Below, in pieces: positions 10,101-21,440 of a DNA stretch of 64,000 nucleotides; the stretch's first letter is position 1, and the number at the start of each line of letters is the position of its first letter. The notes under the pieces are model-generated. The model saw only the letters and a list, made by a program, of their open reading frames with translations, made no database searches and had not been told where the DNA came from. Origin of the DNA: Tanytarsus gracilentus (lineage: Eukaryota > Arthropoda > Insecta > Diptera > Chironomidae); contig JAXRKN010000040.1 of NCBI GenBank assembly GCA_038502055.1, positions 5,783,501 through 5,847,500 of the forward strand, in the 5' to 3' direction. A program made the translations under genes and the position numbers.

Positions 10101-13100
10101 TCATTTTAATTGTCAAATTTTTTCCTTAAATATTAATTTTTCATATTAGCAATAAAAAGTTGAATCGAAGTGAAAGCATTAAAAGTCCAACGACGCATAG
10201 TCCAAGTAGCCATGGAAAAAATGTAAAATCTAATAATTCCACTCCGTCTGTGCTGCCAACGGTCACTCGAAGGTTCGACGATAAGAAGTTAAAGCGTCAA
10301 ACGTCGGATGAAAAACCTTTGACACCGACAGTGAAAAAGTGAGTTCTTAGAATGATAAGAGAGCTTTACTTTTACTAAATTGTTTTTATTTACTTTCAGC
10401 TTCAAGGCAAAAGTTGAGTTAGAACGTGAAAGTGTAAGAAATAATTTTAAGACCACTATCGAGACGCGTATGAAAGACTTTGACCATCCCTCAATTCCTC
10501 AAATGACCGGAGAAGAAATTGAAAAATTTGCTAAACAATTGGAACTTGAGATGTTTTTATTTTTCAATAAAGATACAAAGGACAAGTATAAGAATAAATT
10601 TAGATCACTAAAATTTAATCTCAGCGATGTCAAGAACAAGAGTTTAATCGAGAAGATTTGCGCGAAAAGGCTGACACCGAAACAAATCGTCACCCTTTCC
10701 GCTTCTGATTTAGCAAGTGAAGAGCTTGCAAAGTGGCGCGAAGATGAAAATAAGCATCAATTGGAGATTATCACAAAATCAGAGCTGGACGCGTTGACAC
10801 AAAATAAAATTGTAGTTAAAACTCATAAAGGAGAAGAGATTATCGAAACAAATCCTACGCCCATTGAAATTTTAATGCCCGGAATAGATGATATTGAAAC
10901 GGCAATTTCATCTAAGATGGCCGTCGATGACGATTCGCATGGAAGGTAATGAAATTTTCTAATTAAAAAATAAAGATTTTTATAATTTTTTTAATTAGAC
11001 ACGATTCAACTAAATCACCCCTTTCGTCACCGTCAATTTCCTCGTCTACGAGCCGTGCAAAGAGATCACGAAGTCGCAGTAAATCAAGAGGACATGACCA
11101 TCATCACTCACATCATCACAAATCGTCGAGCAATTCCAAGCATAAGAAGAGATCGCGCAGTAAATCAAGGAGTCGTGAACACCATGAACATCACAACAGC
11201 GGCAGCGTTCGATCTCATGGATCTTCTCGAGAAAAATCGAGGGATGAATCGAGAAATAGAAGCAAAGATGAGAAGCATCATCGTGAAAGAAACAACGACA
11301 CAGACAACAAGAATTCTTCGACGAAAACAAAAGAAAGCAAGTCACACCATCATTCACATCACCACCACCACCATCATCATCACGACAAAGATAAGGACAA
11401 GGAAAAAATTAAGGAGCAGCCTCAAGAAAAGAAATATCGTGAGATTGAGCCACAGCAAGAAGATGTTGATTTGGTGGGAAAAATTCTCGATTCTATGGGC
11501 GTTCATTTAGACATGCAACCAAAAAAACCATCCGATGAACTCTCCGTTGTTGCTGTTGCCGCCGTCGAAGAAACAAAAAAAAAAGATAAAACTTCTCCTG
11601 ATGATCCAATTGACACTGTTGGCTTGATTGAGAAGAAAGTAGCGGTGGATCCTGTAAATGAGCATATTCTTGAGATTGAAATTTACAGCGGCAGCATGTA
11701 TATGGCTGATATTGCTAAATTTGATGTGACTGGCAGTATTGTTTCGGGCAATGTAGACGATGTTATGAAAAAGTTCCCATCTACTATGGAAATTGTCGGA
11801 AGAATTGAGCCAAAAACTGTTTGGGATTATTTGGGAAAGGTAAAAAAATTACCCGGAAAGGAGCTCGTAGTTTTACGATTTTCTTCTACCAATGAGAGTG
11901 CATATTTTACATTATTCAGCTATCTGCACACTCGACAGCGCTATGGTGTCATTAAATCATCAAGTCCTACTATAAAAGACTTTTATTTAATAACTGTTGA
12001 AGCAAACAGACCTCTTCCGCCTGTATTGCTCCCAATAGACGGTCCTGGTTTCATCGAAGGAGAAGAACATAAGCCTGACTTGCTCATTGGTGTCATTTTG
12101 AAAATTATTCCCGAAACCAAGGTAATATTTTTTAAATTAAAATTCTAATAAATTATTTATAAAAATTAATACTTATTAAAGCATGTGAAAAAACAACAAA
12201 TGAAAGAAGCTGTGAAAAAATCGAATAAGCCATTTCGACCACCAATCGAGCACAATGTTCCGATTGAAGTACTGCCCACAAGACATAAGTCACATCATCA
12301 TCATCATCATAGTGGCAGTAAACTTGTAATGGGCTTACCTGAAATCAATGACAATTTAAAGCAAAGTTGTAAGTTGAGAGAACATTTTTGGTAACTTTTA
12401 ATTTAAATGTTCTATTTTTATTAAAAAAAATAGCTCCATCGCCAAGTGATGATGAACCTTACGAACCGATGGACGAAGACGATAATGTGCAACTTAGAGC
12501 GACTACTTCGTCTACAAGTATTTCTTCGAAACTAAATTCAAGCGATGATTATTTAGAGTCTCAAATGGAACAAATTAACAAAGAGATTGAACAGCGGCAA
12601 ATGGAAATTCAAAAATTGGCCCAACAAAAAGCAATGGAACTGGATGAAGCTCAAGCGTCAAGAATTTATGAAAAAATTAGTGTCCCTCACAATCTTTCAG
12701 AAATTCTTTCAACCATTAACGCTAGCAGTGAGTCAAAACCAATAGAAATTGATGATGACGACGATCTCGAATATGTTCCTACTGCCACCACCTCCTCAAT
12801 GCATTCGAGTGCTGAATATCGCGCTTCGTCTAGCTATCCAGTAATAAATCCACCAATTGTCAATTCTATGATGGACATTGATGAGCGTATCAATCTATTT
12901 CGCGCCAAAGAAATGTCACCACAACAATCATCTCATCAATCGGGAAGTCGCCTGGCGTCGATGTCCGATGCAGATCTAATGAAATTGGTACCAGATAACG
13001 CATTTGAAATGTCACTTCCTCCACCTCCATCATCCGTCAACAGTGGCAGCAACAACGAACCCGCAATTCCAGGATTAGAGTATAGCAGCATGGAAACTTA

Positions 13101-13101
13101 A
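7163..13101 (+). CDS. pps: PHD-TFIIS-SPOC domain protein, Protein partner of snf (DIDO1/PHF3 family)
   Basis: Nine exons: 7163-7283, 7336-8454, 8516-8683, 8746-10087, 10150-10338, 10400-10945, 10999-12121, 12182-12368 and 12434-13101. All have GT-AG borders and continuous phase, giving about 1820 residues. Domains in order: acidic and basic low-complexity N-terminus; PHD finger ~650-700 (WCICKQPHNN ... WLCPNC); a second Cys cluster ~745-770 (MCVVCGKN ... YCSDEC); TFIIS central domain ~980-1110; an Arg/Ser- and His-rich linker ~1177-1300 with a poly-His run; SPOC domain ~1375-1536; acidic tail with a coiled-coil-like Gln/Glu stretch. This set matches fly pps and human DIDO1/PHF3, nuclear factors tied to RNA polymerase II elongation and splicing. 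An AATAAA lies near 13335. Confidence 0.92.
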
Positions 13102-13849
13102 GTTAAAAGTATCCGTGTATTTATCATGAAAAAATCTCATTTAAATTTTAGAAAATCTTCATAACAAGTTTTTAGAAAAAAAAATTTAAAGCTCTGATTT
13201 AAGAATTATTACATAGACATTTAACTTTTGCATTAAGCACAACAGTAAAATTATACATTAAATTAAATTATATGATGTCCGGTATAATTAAAAAATGTGA
13301 AAATAATCTTTTATGATAAGAAGAAAAGCGATTAAATAAAAGGTTCAATGATTAACCAGTCTACAGAAAAATTCTAAACTCTTTAATTTTTTTTCTTCAC
13401 TTTGACACCCATTATTTTCTTCCGGTTTCAGAACAAAATTAATGACCAAACGCTTACTTATTGTCCTTAATTATGCTAAATTTTAAATTATTTTCTATAT
13501 TTAAAATTTCCATTCATCGCGTATTGGTGAAGCAAGAAAAATGCCCCACAACAATTCTTAAATATGGTACACATGGAAATACTCGTGAATAAATTATGAA
13601 GAGTTTCTGGGTTTTTTTTCAATTGACAAACTTAATTAATTGGCAAATCTCAACTCACGCACGTCGAGTCCAGTGACGTTTACTGCTTGCCAAAAAAACG
13701 ATATCAATAAATAATAAATTGCACAATTGAAATCGATGTGAAGCATTCAAAGTGAGCGAAGGAAGTAATCAAAGTGATAAGGTTCACGTGTCTGACAGGA
13801 TTTTTTTTTCGCTGTCATTACGCATCTCTCTCACAACTTGTTGCTCTCA
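13102..13849. other. Intergenic spacer after pps
   Basis: Contains the pps 3' UTR with a polyadenylation signal near 13335, then AT-rich sequence with no coding frame. The upstream region of the following secreted-protein gene begins near its right end. Confidence 0.5.
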
Positions 13850-13856
13850 TATAAAA
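13850..13856 (+). promoter_or_regulatory. TATA box of the dibasic secreted-protein gene
   Basis: A TATAAAA motif sits about 31 bp upstream of an initiator-like ATAGTCGTTA at 13881. This would give a ~190 nt 5' UTR before the ATG at 14074. The positions fit each other, but the initiator is not a perfect TCAGT. Confidence 0.5.
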
Positions 13857-14073
13857 TCGCTGTCGCATTCTAATTTTGCGATAGTCGTTAGATGATACTT
13901 GCTCAATGAGCACATCAACCTAAAAATTTATTAAGTTTCGCGTTAACATTGCAAATACTTTTCGTTTAATTTTAAGTGCTTTACTGAACTTACTTAGTTG
14001 AAAAAAAAATAAATAAAAATTATCATCAAAGGATTAAAAAAAATCGAATTGAGATTGTTTGATGTGTAGAAGG

Positions 14074-15528
14074 ATGGGGACGAGTCGAATTGTGCTTTTT
14101 TTGTTTGTTGCAAGTGAGATATACCTTTCCTAAATATTGTGTACATAAATTTTAAAAACTTTATTAATTTTTCAAATTAACATCATATCATATCAGTGGA
14201 ATTAATAAAAGAAAGAGAAAATTAATTCAAACAATTGTTGATTTTAAAAATTGTGTTCAAAAAATGTCAATTTATAATTTTTAGACAAAAGATTTTTTAC
14301 TCTAAAGATAAAATCAAAAATGAGCCACAAAATTGCTATTTTTTTAAGGACTTCCATAACACTTTAACAGCATAATTTTATGAAAAGTCAAAAGAATCCA
14401 TCATATTTTTATTATGATGCACGATATAAATTTCTAATTTTTTAGTATGCAAAAATGAACATGTGCTCACGAGTGAATCATGTGTTTAATGATTATAAAT
14501 ATCTATTAAAGGCAGCGAATGTGCGGGAGTAATCAAATTATATTTTCAAACCATCAATAACATTATATTTGAGTTTTATAAAGAGAAAATCCTTCAAGGA
14601 GTTTTTTTCATTTATTACAGCTTCTATGTCTATTGCGATGCCATCGAAACCAATTATTTTTGATTATGACATAATTGGCGATGGTGGTGGCGTCGGAGGA
14701 AATGGAGTCGATAATGAAATAGCTTTACAATCACACGATTATCAAGATGCAGATTATGATGCAAATAGCAATAAAATCGCGGAAAAGTGGACTAATAAAA
14801 TCGTTAAGCGGGATCCGGAAAAATACGAACTCGTCTTTAGCAACGATAATAAAAAGAGAAATATTTTGAGTGCATTGAGAGCAAAAATTAGACGTTCAGA
14901 GATTACTGATGCAGAAGAAAAATTTAAGTTTGCTCCTGTTTTGTCAGTCGGTGAGTATTCTGAGCGTTTTATGATATGTTGTTACGCTTGTGTCAGTTGT
15001 CAGTAGGTAATAATCAAAAAATTCCACGCGTTAACCGCGCGATCGAAAATTTTATTGAAATGATGCATAATTGAATATTTATTGGAAAAATTTTATATCA
15101 CAGAAGCACTCAACAATCTGAATGGATTTTTTGACAATTTAGCAACAAACATTCACACCATGGAGTCACGTAAGTTAATTTATTGAGCGTTAATTGCAAA
15201 TCCTCAATTTTTTAATTCCTTGCATAGGTAACTTATTGCCAAATCAACTGAGGCTTCTGGGAGAGTCCGAATACAGACCTCGAGATTCGGGTCAATACCG
15301 ACACTCCGCTGCTTACATCAACAGTGTCCGCTCATTTGCACCTCTAAAGGTAAATTTTGATGAATTAATTTCTTTTTCTATTCTAATTTAAATTTTTTTT
15401 TAAAAAAGAGCGTCAGGAAGCTTTACGATTATCAACCAGGTGGTTCATTAATTCAAACGTTCCAAAGCCATCCAATGATTACGAAATTTAATGATGACAG
15501 TTTGCATAGAAATGAACGAAGATCTTAA
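14074..15528 (+). CDS. Secreted protein with several dibasic cleavage sites, unrecognised
   Basis: Five exons: 14074-14113, 14621-14950, 15104-15169, 15228-15349 and 15409-15528, all phase-consistent, giving about 225 residues. Exon 1 plus the first codons of exon 2 encode a signal peptide (MGTSRIVLFLFVATSMSIA). The first part of the mature protein is Gly/Asp-rich. Dibasic sites follow (IVKR, NDNKKR, AKIRR), then a C-terminal half rich in Arg, Tyr and Asn ending NERRS. Dibasic sites after a signal peptide are the pattern of a prohormone or proprotein. No repeated peptide or obvious Gly-Lys-Arg amidation signal is seen. No family is recognised. The 500 bp first intron carries no other gene. 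Confidence 0.72.
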
Positions 15529-16126
15529 GCGTTAAAGAAGTAATTTTTTGGCTGGCTTTTCTTAATTTTCAGTCTCTAAAATAAAAATTTTGGTGTTTTT
15601 TTTCTACAAAAATTTACAGATTCTCATCGAAATTCAAATTTTTATGATCCCGCATTAACTCGTATTGGATTGGGACGCTAACATTAATTTATGTTTATGA
15701 TGCTAAAAATTCTGACAAATCTGACTAATGCAAAACCCCTCTTTGTTTGTGTGTGTACTTCTGTGTCAAAATAATTCGTGTTGATAAAAAATGATGAAAA
15801 AGGGAGCAGTAATGATACATAATATTCTCCAATATTATTCTCAAGGAAAAAATTACTGATTATATTATAAAAAGAGATAGAGAGAGAGAAAGATAAAAGC
15901 ATATGTATGTCCTTTTAAAATTTAAATGGTATTTACAATAATTAAAAATGTTCTCATAATCATTGTAATTAATTTTTAAGATCGATAACTCTAATAAAAC
16001 GTGAGAATTGACTGTTTTTTGGGTTTATATTAAACGATAAATTTTTGAAGAATTTAATTATCTTTATTGCCATTGAAAGTTTACGATATTATAATAATCT
16101 TATTTTCTTTGGAAAACGTTACGAAT

Positions 16127-16778
16127 TTTTTTGAACTGACTCTTCGTGAAGTTGTTAAATTTACTTTTTTTTTTTAAAATTAATTGCCTTTACTCGATTA
16201 AAAGCTTGATACTGTAGCTAATAAAAAATATCATTTCGAAAATTGTATCCTTAACATTACCAGCTCCACGAGGTTTTATATGATTTTCAATACAAAATTA
16301 CCCTTTGGAAAAAATCGAAAAATCCCAAAAAGTGAGAAAATTAAAAATTCAAAAAAATTTAAACTTAAAAAAAAAAAAACAAAATAAAAAAAACCCAAAA
16401 AAAAAATTTAAAAAAAAAAAGGAAAAAATAAGGGGGGGTTCCTCAAAAAAAAACAAAAAAAAAAATAAAAAAAATTTGGAAAAAAAAAAAAAAAAAAAAT
16501 ATCAGAAATGTGTTTGCTTTTTTAAAGTGATCCGGGAAAAGCGGAAATTGGCTAATTTCCACTTTATAAAAATTTTTCGCAAGGAAAATTTTTAAAATTC
16601 TTTGAATCATTGAAAGTTAAATTAGTAGGTAATGAATTTTTCTTGATGCTTTTTTTTTTTGTGTTGGGTTTTTTTTGGACTCCCAAAATTTTAAAAATTT
16701 TAAATTTTTGTTGAAATTTACTTCCCGTTTGAATGATTCTCATAATGATTTTTTGAACTGACTCTTCGTGAAGTTGTT
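16127..16778. repeat. 30-bp direct repeat pair flanking low-complexity DNA
   Basis: The 30 bases at 16127-16156, with core GAACTGACTCTTCGTGAAG, recur exactly at 16749-16778, 622 bp apart. The flanks of the two copies do not match. Between them lies an A-rich, homopolymer-dominated block. Confidence 0.6.
16305..16500. repeat. A-rich homopolymer block
   Basis: A ~200 bp run almost wholly of A broken by isolated C, G and T, with a G7 run near 16433. The open frame across it encodes only Lys/Asn/Glu low complexity and is not taken as a gene. The pattern resembles poorly resolved sequence as much as a real tract. Confidence 0.7.
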
Positions 16779-17262
16779 TTTTCGTTAAAAGTCCGTCGAT
16801 AAGAAAATATTTTTCTCTCTTATTTTCATTAGCAAAAACTTTTTCACAGCAAGAGGTTTTCGAGACTCGGATATTATTAATTTTTTAAAATCATAAATGA
16901 ACTAAATCGCACTTTCAACCGCTCCTTGTATTTATCGAAAAAGTTAAAGATGATGAGATAGCTTTTTGCAAAAAAAAAGAGGATTTAGATTGATGTGAAA
17001 ATATCTTTAGTGAAAATCGACACAATTTCAAGTACATGAGAGAACAAAACTTAGTTAGGAAATTTAATAAATTTGTAGTGTCTAGAACTTTTGTTTTTGC
17101 AAACATATATTTAAAAAAAGTGCTGGACGAGAATTTTATCTGGATCAAAATATATCTTTAAAATAAATGACTGAAAAGAAGTGGTAGCAAAAGAGAAAAT
17201 TTCAGATCACTCAATAAAACAATTTAGCTTCGAGTTTTACTACATAACACTAAGAAACAACT

Positions 17263-19041
17263 ATGACATCAACAAATAGCGATAATTTCATCCTTTTTAA
17301 ACAAGCGGATTGTAGCTACGTGAGTTGTTATTGGTAAGTTTTTATGAATTTTTTCATTGCGAAAATTTTTTTGAGCTCTTAAAAAGGATATGCGACATAA
17401 ATTTTTTTATATTTTTCAAAACTGTATTCAAACTCAAATAGTACTTTAAAAAATAATAAAATGGGTAAAGGTAAAATGGGCGCAGTAGAACCTGTTGATT
17501 AAATTTAGGACATCGCGTGAAAAAAGAAGTAAAACATCGACTCGGTACATAAGAAATAATTATTAATTGAAACGATGTGGAATGTGAAATTGTGAAAAAA
17601 GCTAAAACAATGGTTTTAATTATTTTTTGTAGGGTTAAAATTTTTAAGTCACATATAAAATTGTTCATTGTGTTAAAAATTATTTGTTGAGCAAAAAAAA
17701 GATTGTGTGCTTTGTGGGATTTGAACCCACGCCTCCGAAGAGATTGGTGTGTTTCTTGGATAAATCCTAAAACCAACGCCATAGTCCACTCGGCCAAAAG
17801 CACCACAAACAATCGATTATGAAACTTTGACAAATGACAAATTTAAATCCTGCCCCAAAAATTTCACCAAATTCAAAAAAGTTTTCTACATGAAACAGAA
17901 TTGAATATTTTTTAACGAAAGCGTTTTTATTGGAGCTTTAAAATAATTTATTCAAATGCCTAGAATTAAATAATTTTTTCCGTTTCGTGCGTTTCAGTAA
18001 TAATAATTTTATGCTTTAACGTGCATATAATTTAAAACATAGTGTGATCCTTGAGTCTTGAGTCGACATGGCATGTTTTTAATTCATAAAAGTTTAATCT
18101 CGACGTTTCAATCCGACAAAAGTGGCGATACAATAATAATCCTGGTGACTTCTTTTAAGGCACTCGTAAAAATTATTTTTTTTACGAAATAAAATTAAAA
18201 ATGGATTTTAAAGTAAACAATTTAATTTTTTTACAGCGAGGAAAATGTTTGGAAATTATGTGAACAAGTGAAGAAGTTATACCCAAACGAACTCAACAAA
18301 TGTTATGGTGTATTTGTCTCAAACGAGCGGCGGACAGTTCCTCTATGGTAAAATTTATTTAAAAAAAATCTTATAAAACAACGACTAATTTTTCTTCAAA
18401 AAAATAGGCGTCAAAAAGCAGGCAGAGGAGAAGACAAGCTGGTTGTTTGGGTAAATCATTCATTTGTTTAATAATTAAAATATATTTAAAACTATTTTTT
18501 TAGGATTATCATGTTTTTTTCATGCACAATCCCTCGCCAAACCGTTGTCTAGTATTTGACTTAGATACAACATTGCCGTTTCCAACGCATTTTCACAAAT
18601 ATGTCACTGAAACTTTTCGCTCCGATTATGCTGTTTCAGAAGATCATCACAGATTCTTTAGAGTTATTCCGGCTGAAACTTACCTTAATACGTTTTCATC
18701 AGATCGCAGACACATGCGAAGGTAAATTTTTTGTTCAATTTAAAGTCGTCAAAAATTAAAAATGTTTTAAAACTTTAGACCGGATAACACATGGATAAAG
18801 CCACCACCTTCATATCCCGAAATTGGAAATAATTTGTGTAAGTTAAGTTGATTTTCTAACTGTTTTCAAATGTTTTAAAACTTTTGTTTATTCTCTAGCA
18901 AATCAACATCGACTAGATGACTTCATATGCATGAAACCCGGAAAAAATCCTGACTTGGGCAAAGTGTACGATTTACTTCACTTTGTGCAAGCATTTTATC
19001 GACCAAACATTGATAATAATAACACAAGAACACAAAATTAA
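17263..19041 (+). CDS. tun: Protein N-terminal glutamine amidohydrolase
   Basis: Six exons: 17263-17333, 18237-18347, 18408-18450, 18504-18721, 18779-18837 and 18899-19041, giving about 214 residues against 205 in the human NTAQ1 protein. The family hallmarks are present: SCYCEENVWKLCE with the catalytic Cys at 24, the name-giving WDYHV motif with His 78, and FDLD with Asp 94, the same spacing as the human Cys-His-Asp triad. In the Arg/N-degron pathway the enzyme converts N-terminal Gln to Glu, making substrates for arginylation and then ubiquitin-dependent degradation. The ~900 bp first intron holds an antisense tRNA-Leu gene. Confidence 0.94.
17706..17803 (-). tRNA. tRNA-Leu (UAG anticodon) with a 16-nt intron
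   Basis: The minus strand folds as a type-II tRNA. The acceptor GTGCTTT pairs with AAAGCAC and discriminator A. There is a GGCCGAGTGG D-arm with the A box. The anticodon stem is TTGGT/ACCAA with anticodon TAG at 17769-17767. The long variable arm is CTCTTCGGAG, and the T-arm GGGTTCAAATCCC carries the B box. A 16-nt insertion at 17750-17765, one base 3' of the anticodon, is the canonical tRNA intron position. Without it the molecule is 82 nt. The gene lies antisense inside the first intron of tun. The long open frame across it is meaningless. Confidence 0.92.
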
Positions 19042-21440
19042 ATGAAGTGTAAAAAAATATTATTAAATTTTTATCAGTTTGGTTTTTAAAAGATATTATA
19101 ACACTGAATTTATCACAATTCGCTTAGCTAAGGCTTAGTCATAAGAAATATATATAGCAAAGCAGGTTAGGTTATGATCAATATTTAATACCGATTAAAA
19201 ATACAAAATTAACAAATTTTTCATCTACAAAGACATAAATTGTGATAAGTTTGCATAATATGTAAAGATTGTAAGTGAATTATGCGGAATGCCATTTTCC
19301 TTAAATAATTTTTTAAAAAGTTTTTTGTTCAATTATTTAATTTTAAAAATTTACTAAAATTTTTATATATTTTAAAAAACAACGAGCAAAAAAGATTTAT
19401 TTATTAATTCAAATATTTAAATTTGAACTAATCTAGTTTATCAATATTAAAAGAAAATAAATTAAAATGTGAAATTTTTATGCACCAATAAATTACAGCA
19501 TATGGGAAACAAACTAAATTTAAAATTTATCAAATGAGTAAAGATGCTTATCAAAACGATAACGATTATCAGAATTAAAAGTTTAAAATTCTTATTAAAG
19601 TTTTATCTTGACCTTTCTCCTTGAAATCATATTTACATAACTTCATGAAAAAATTGAATTACTTATATTAACATTGACAAAATTATACGCTTTAGATTTT
19701 TAAATTAAAAATACAATTTTCAATATATATCTAAATATACTCATGTTTAAAATTCTAAATATCCCTACTAAATTTAAAGTGTTGTTCTGCAAGCTGTGAC
19801 GCTAAAGAAAGTTTTTGCACTTTAAAATTAAAAATAAAACAGTAAAAATCAATTAATTAGTTAAACTCAAAAGTTTACTGTTTATTTAAACCTTTTGACA
19901 GTCCTCTCAGCAGTACTTTTTCGTACTAAAACTACTATATAAGTGTTCTTCTCATTTCACAAAAAATTTTGGTGTTGAAATTTATTAATTTAAAATTTTT
20001 AAATAATTATTGTTACAATCGTGTGAAAGTTTTAACAATTTTTTAAAATTTCTCAGTTCAAAAGTGTAAAAAACTATACGAAATTTTAACACTGAACATG
20101 CATTAAAGACATCATAAGCTTAAAAATTTTAAATTTCACTTAATAAAATTTTAATGATAAATTTTTACTGTAGATTTTTCACTAAAACTTTTTTACACTC
20201 TCCAGTCCATAGTTATTGCTTAAAGTGCATAAATAAATATTGTGGAAAATTATTTTATAAAGTTTAACTTGTTCCATCTTTTTAAAACAACACATTTTGT
20301 AATAATTTTAAAAATAAAGATGAAAATATAAATGTTCAAAATTTCGTAAATTTAAAACGGTGCCGTGCTTTGAAAAATTAAATTTACTACACAAAAATCG
20401 TGAGGCACAAAAGAAAATTCTTTATCCATGTTATAAAAAATGCAACATTTTTAAGGTTAATTAATCACCAAGTTCCCTATTAAATTAAATGCTGCAATGT
20501 TTTTGAATCAAAATCAAACCTTCAAGTTCAAACACTCTCTCAAATTAAAAATTTAAAAAAATTATTCAAAGATGTTCTCGAAAGATATTCCCTTGTCCAT
20601 CTCCAATTAAATTGTTTAAAAATTGTTGTCACTAAGAAAAAAAAACCTTTCCTTAAAAAATTGTTCTTCTAAAAGGAAAAAAGTCATATATGCATAACTA
20701 TTGGAAAATTAATGAATTTATTGAAAATAATTCGCGAAGAAAAGAAGAAAGAGCAAATTTGCTTTTACAAATAAAGAGAAAAGAATAAAAAGCAAAAAAT
20801 TAACTTTTTTTATTTCGGATTGAAAATTTATTATAACGAACTTTTTATTTACAAACTTAAATTTCCACTGGAAAAAAAATTGGAAGCCAATTATAAGATC
20901 GTACGATGTTTTAAGAGAGAGAATTTATTCTCTTTAGAAAAAAAAACAAATTCAGTATGAACCGATATTTTTCTCTCGAATTTTAACCCTCGTTGTCTCT
21001 CTTTTGCTTCCAGTGAGTAAAGTTTATAAAGAAATAGTGTTTGCCGTGGATTTCATTTCATTGAGCACTCAAACAGTAAGAGACAGAGACGAGATCGAGC
21101 GAGTCTACTTTAAATATAATTGAATTTAAACGTTCTTTTTATATAGCAATTTATAAAAAAATTAAAGAAGGCTAGTTTAAAGTTTTAAGTATTGTGTTGT
21201 AATAAAAGCAAAGAGAAAGAGATAGAAAACAGAAGAGGAGCATCTAGAAATTGTTTTAACAAAGTGAGAAATTTTGATAAAAAAAAGAGTTATTTGCTGT
21301 GCAGTTCCAAGAAAAAAGGAAGAAATTAGTGAAAAAACTATTATTGGTTTTTCAAAAAAAATCAATCAAACTATTTATAAAGTTGTTCTTAGTCAGCTTT
21401 GAAATTATTTTTTCGAAATAAATTTAAAATCAACTCAAGA
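19042..21440. other. AT-rich intergenic spacer
   Basis: About 2.4 kb with no credible frame or splice structure. The last ~400 bp (from about 21040) are purine-rich with GAGACGAGATCGAGCGAG-like sequence and may be the 5' UTR and core promoter of the Spot14-family gene. Confidence 0.45.

Larger units (their letters stand above)
15529..17262. other. Intergenic spacer with low-complexity DNA
   Basis: No gene seen. It contains the 30-bp direct repeat pair at 16127 and 16749 and an A-rich, error-like stretch at ~16300-16500, both listed separately. The tun promoter must lie near the right end. Confidence 0.5.

Noticed and set aside
16305..16595. A 96-codon lysine-rich open frame
   Set aside because: It lies across the A-rich homopolymer block; the composition fully explains it.
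17354..17833. A 159-codon open frame on the minus strand
   Set aside because: It overlaps the tRNA-Leu gene, has no ATG-supported domain, and lies within the tun intron.
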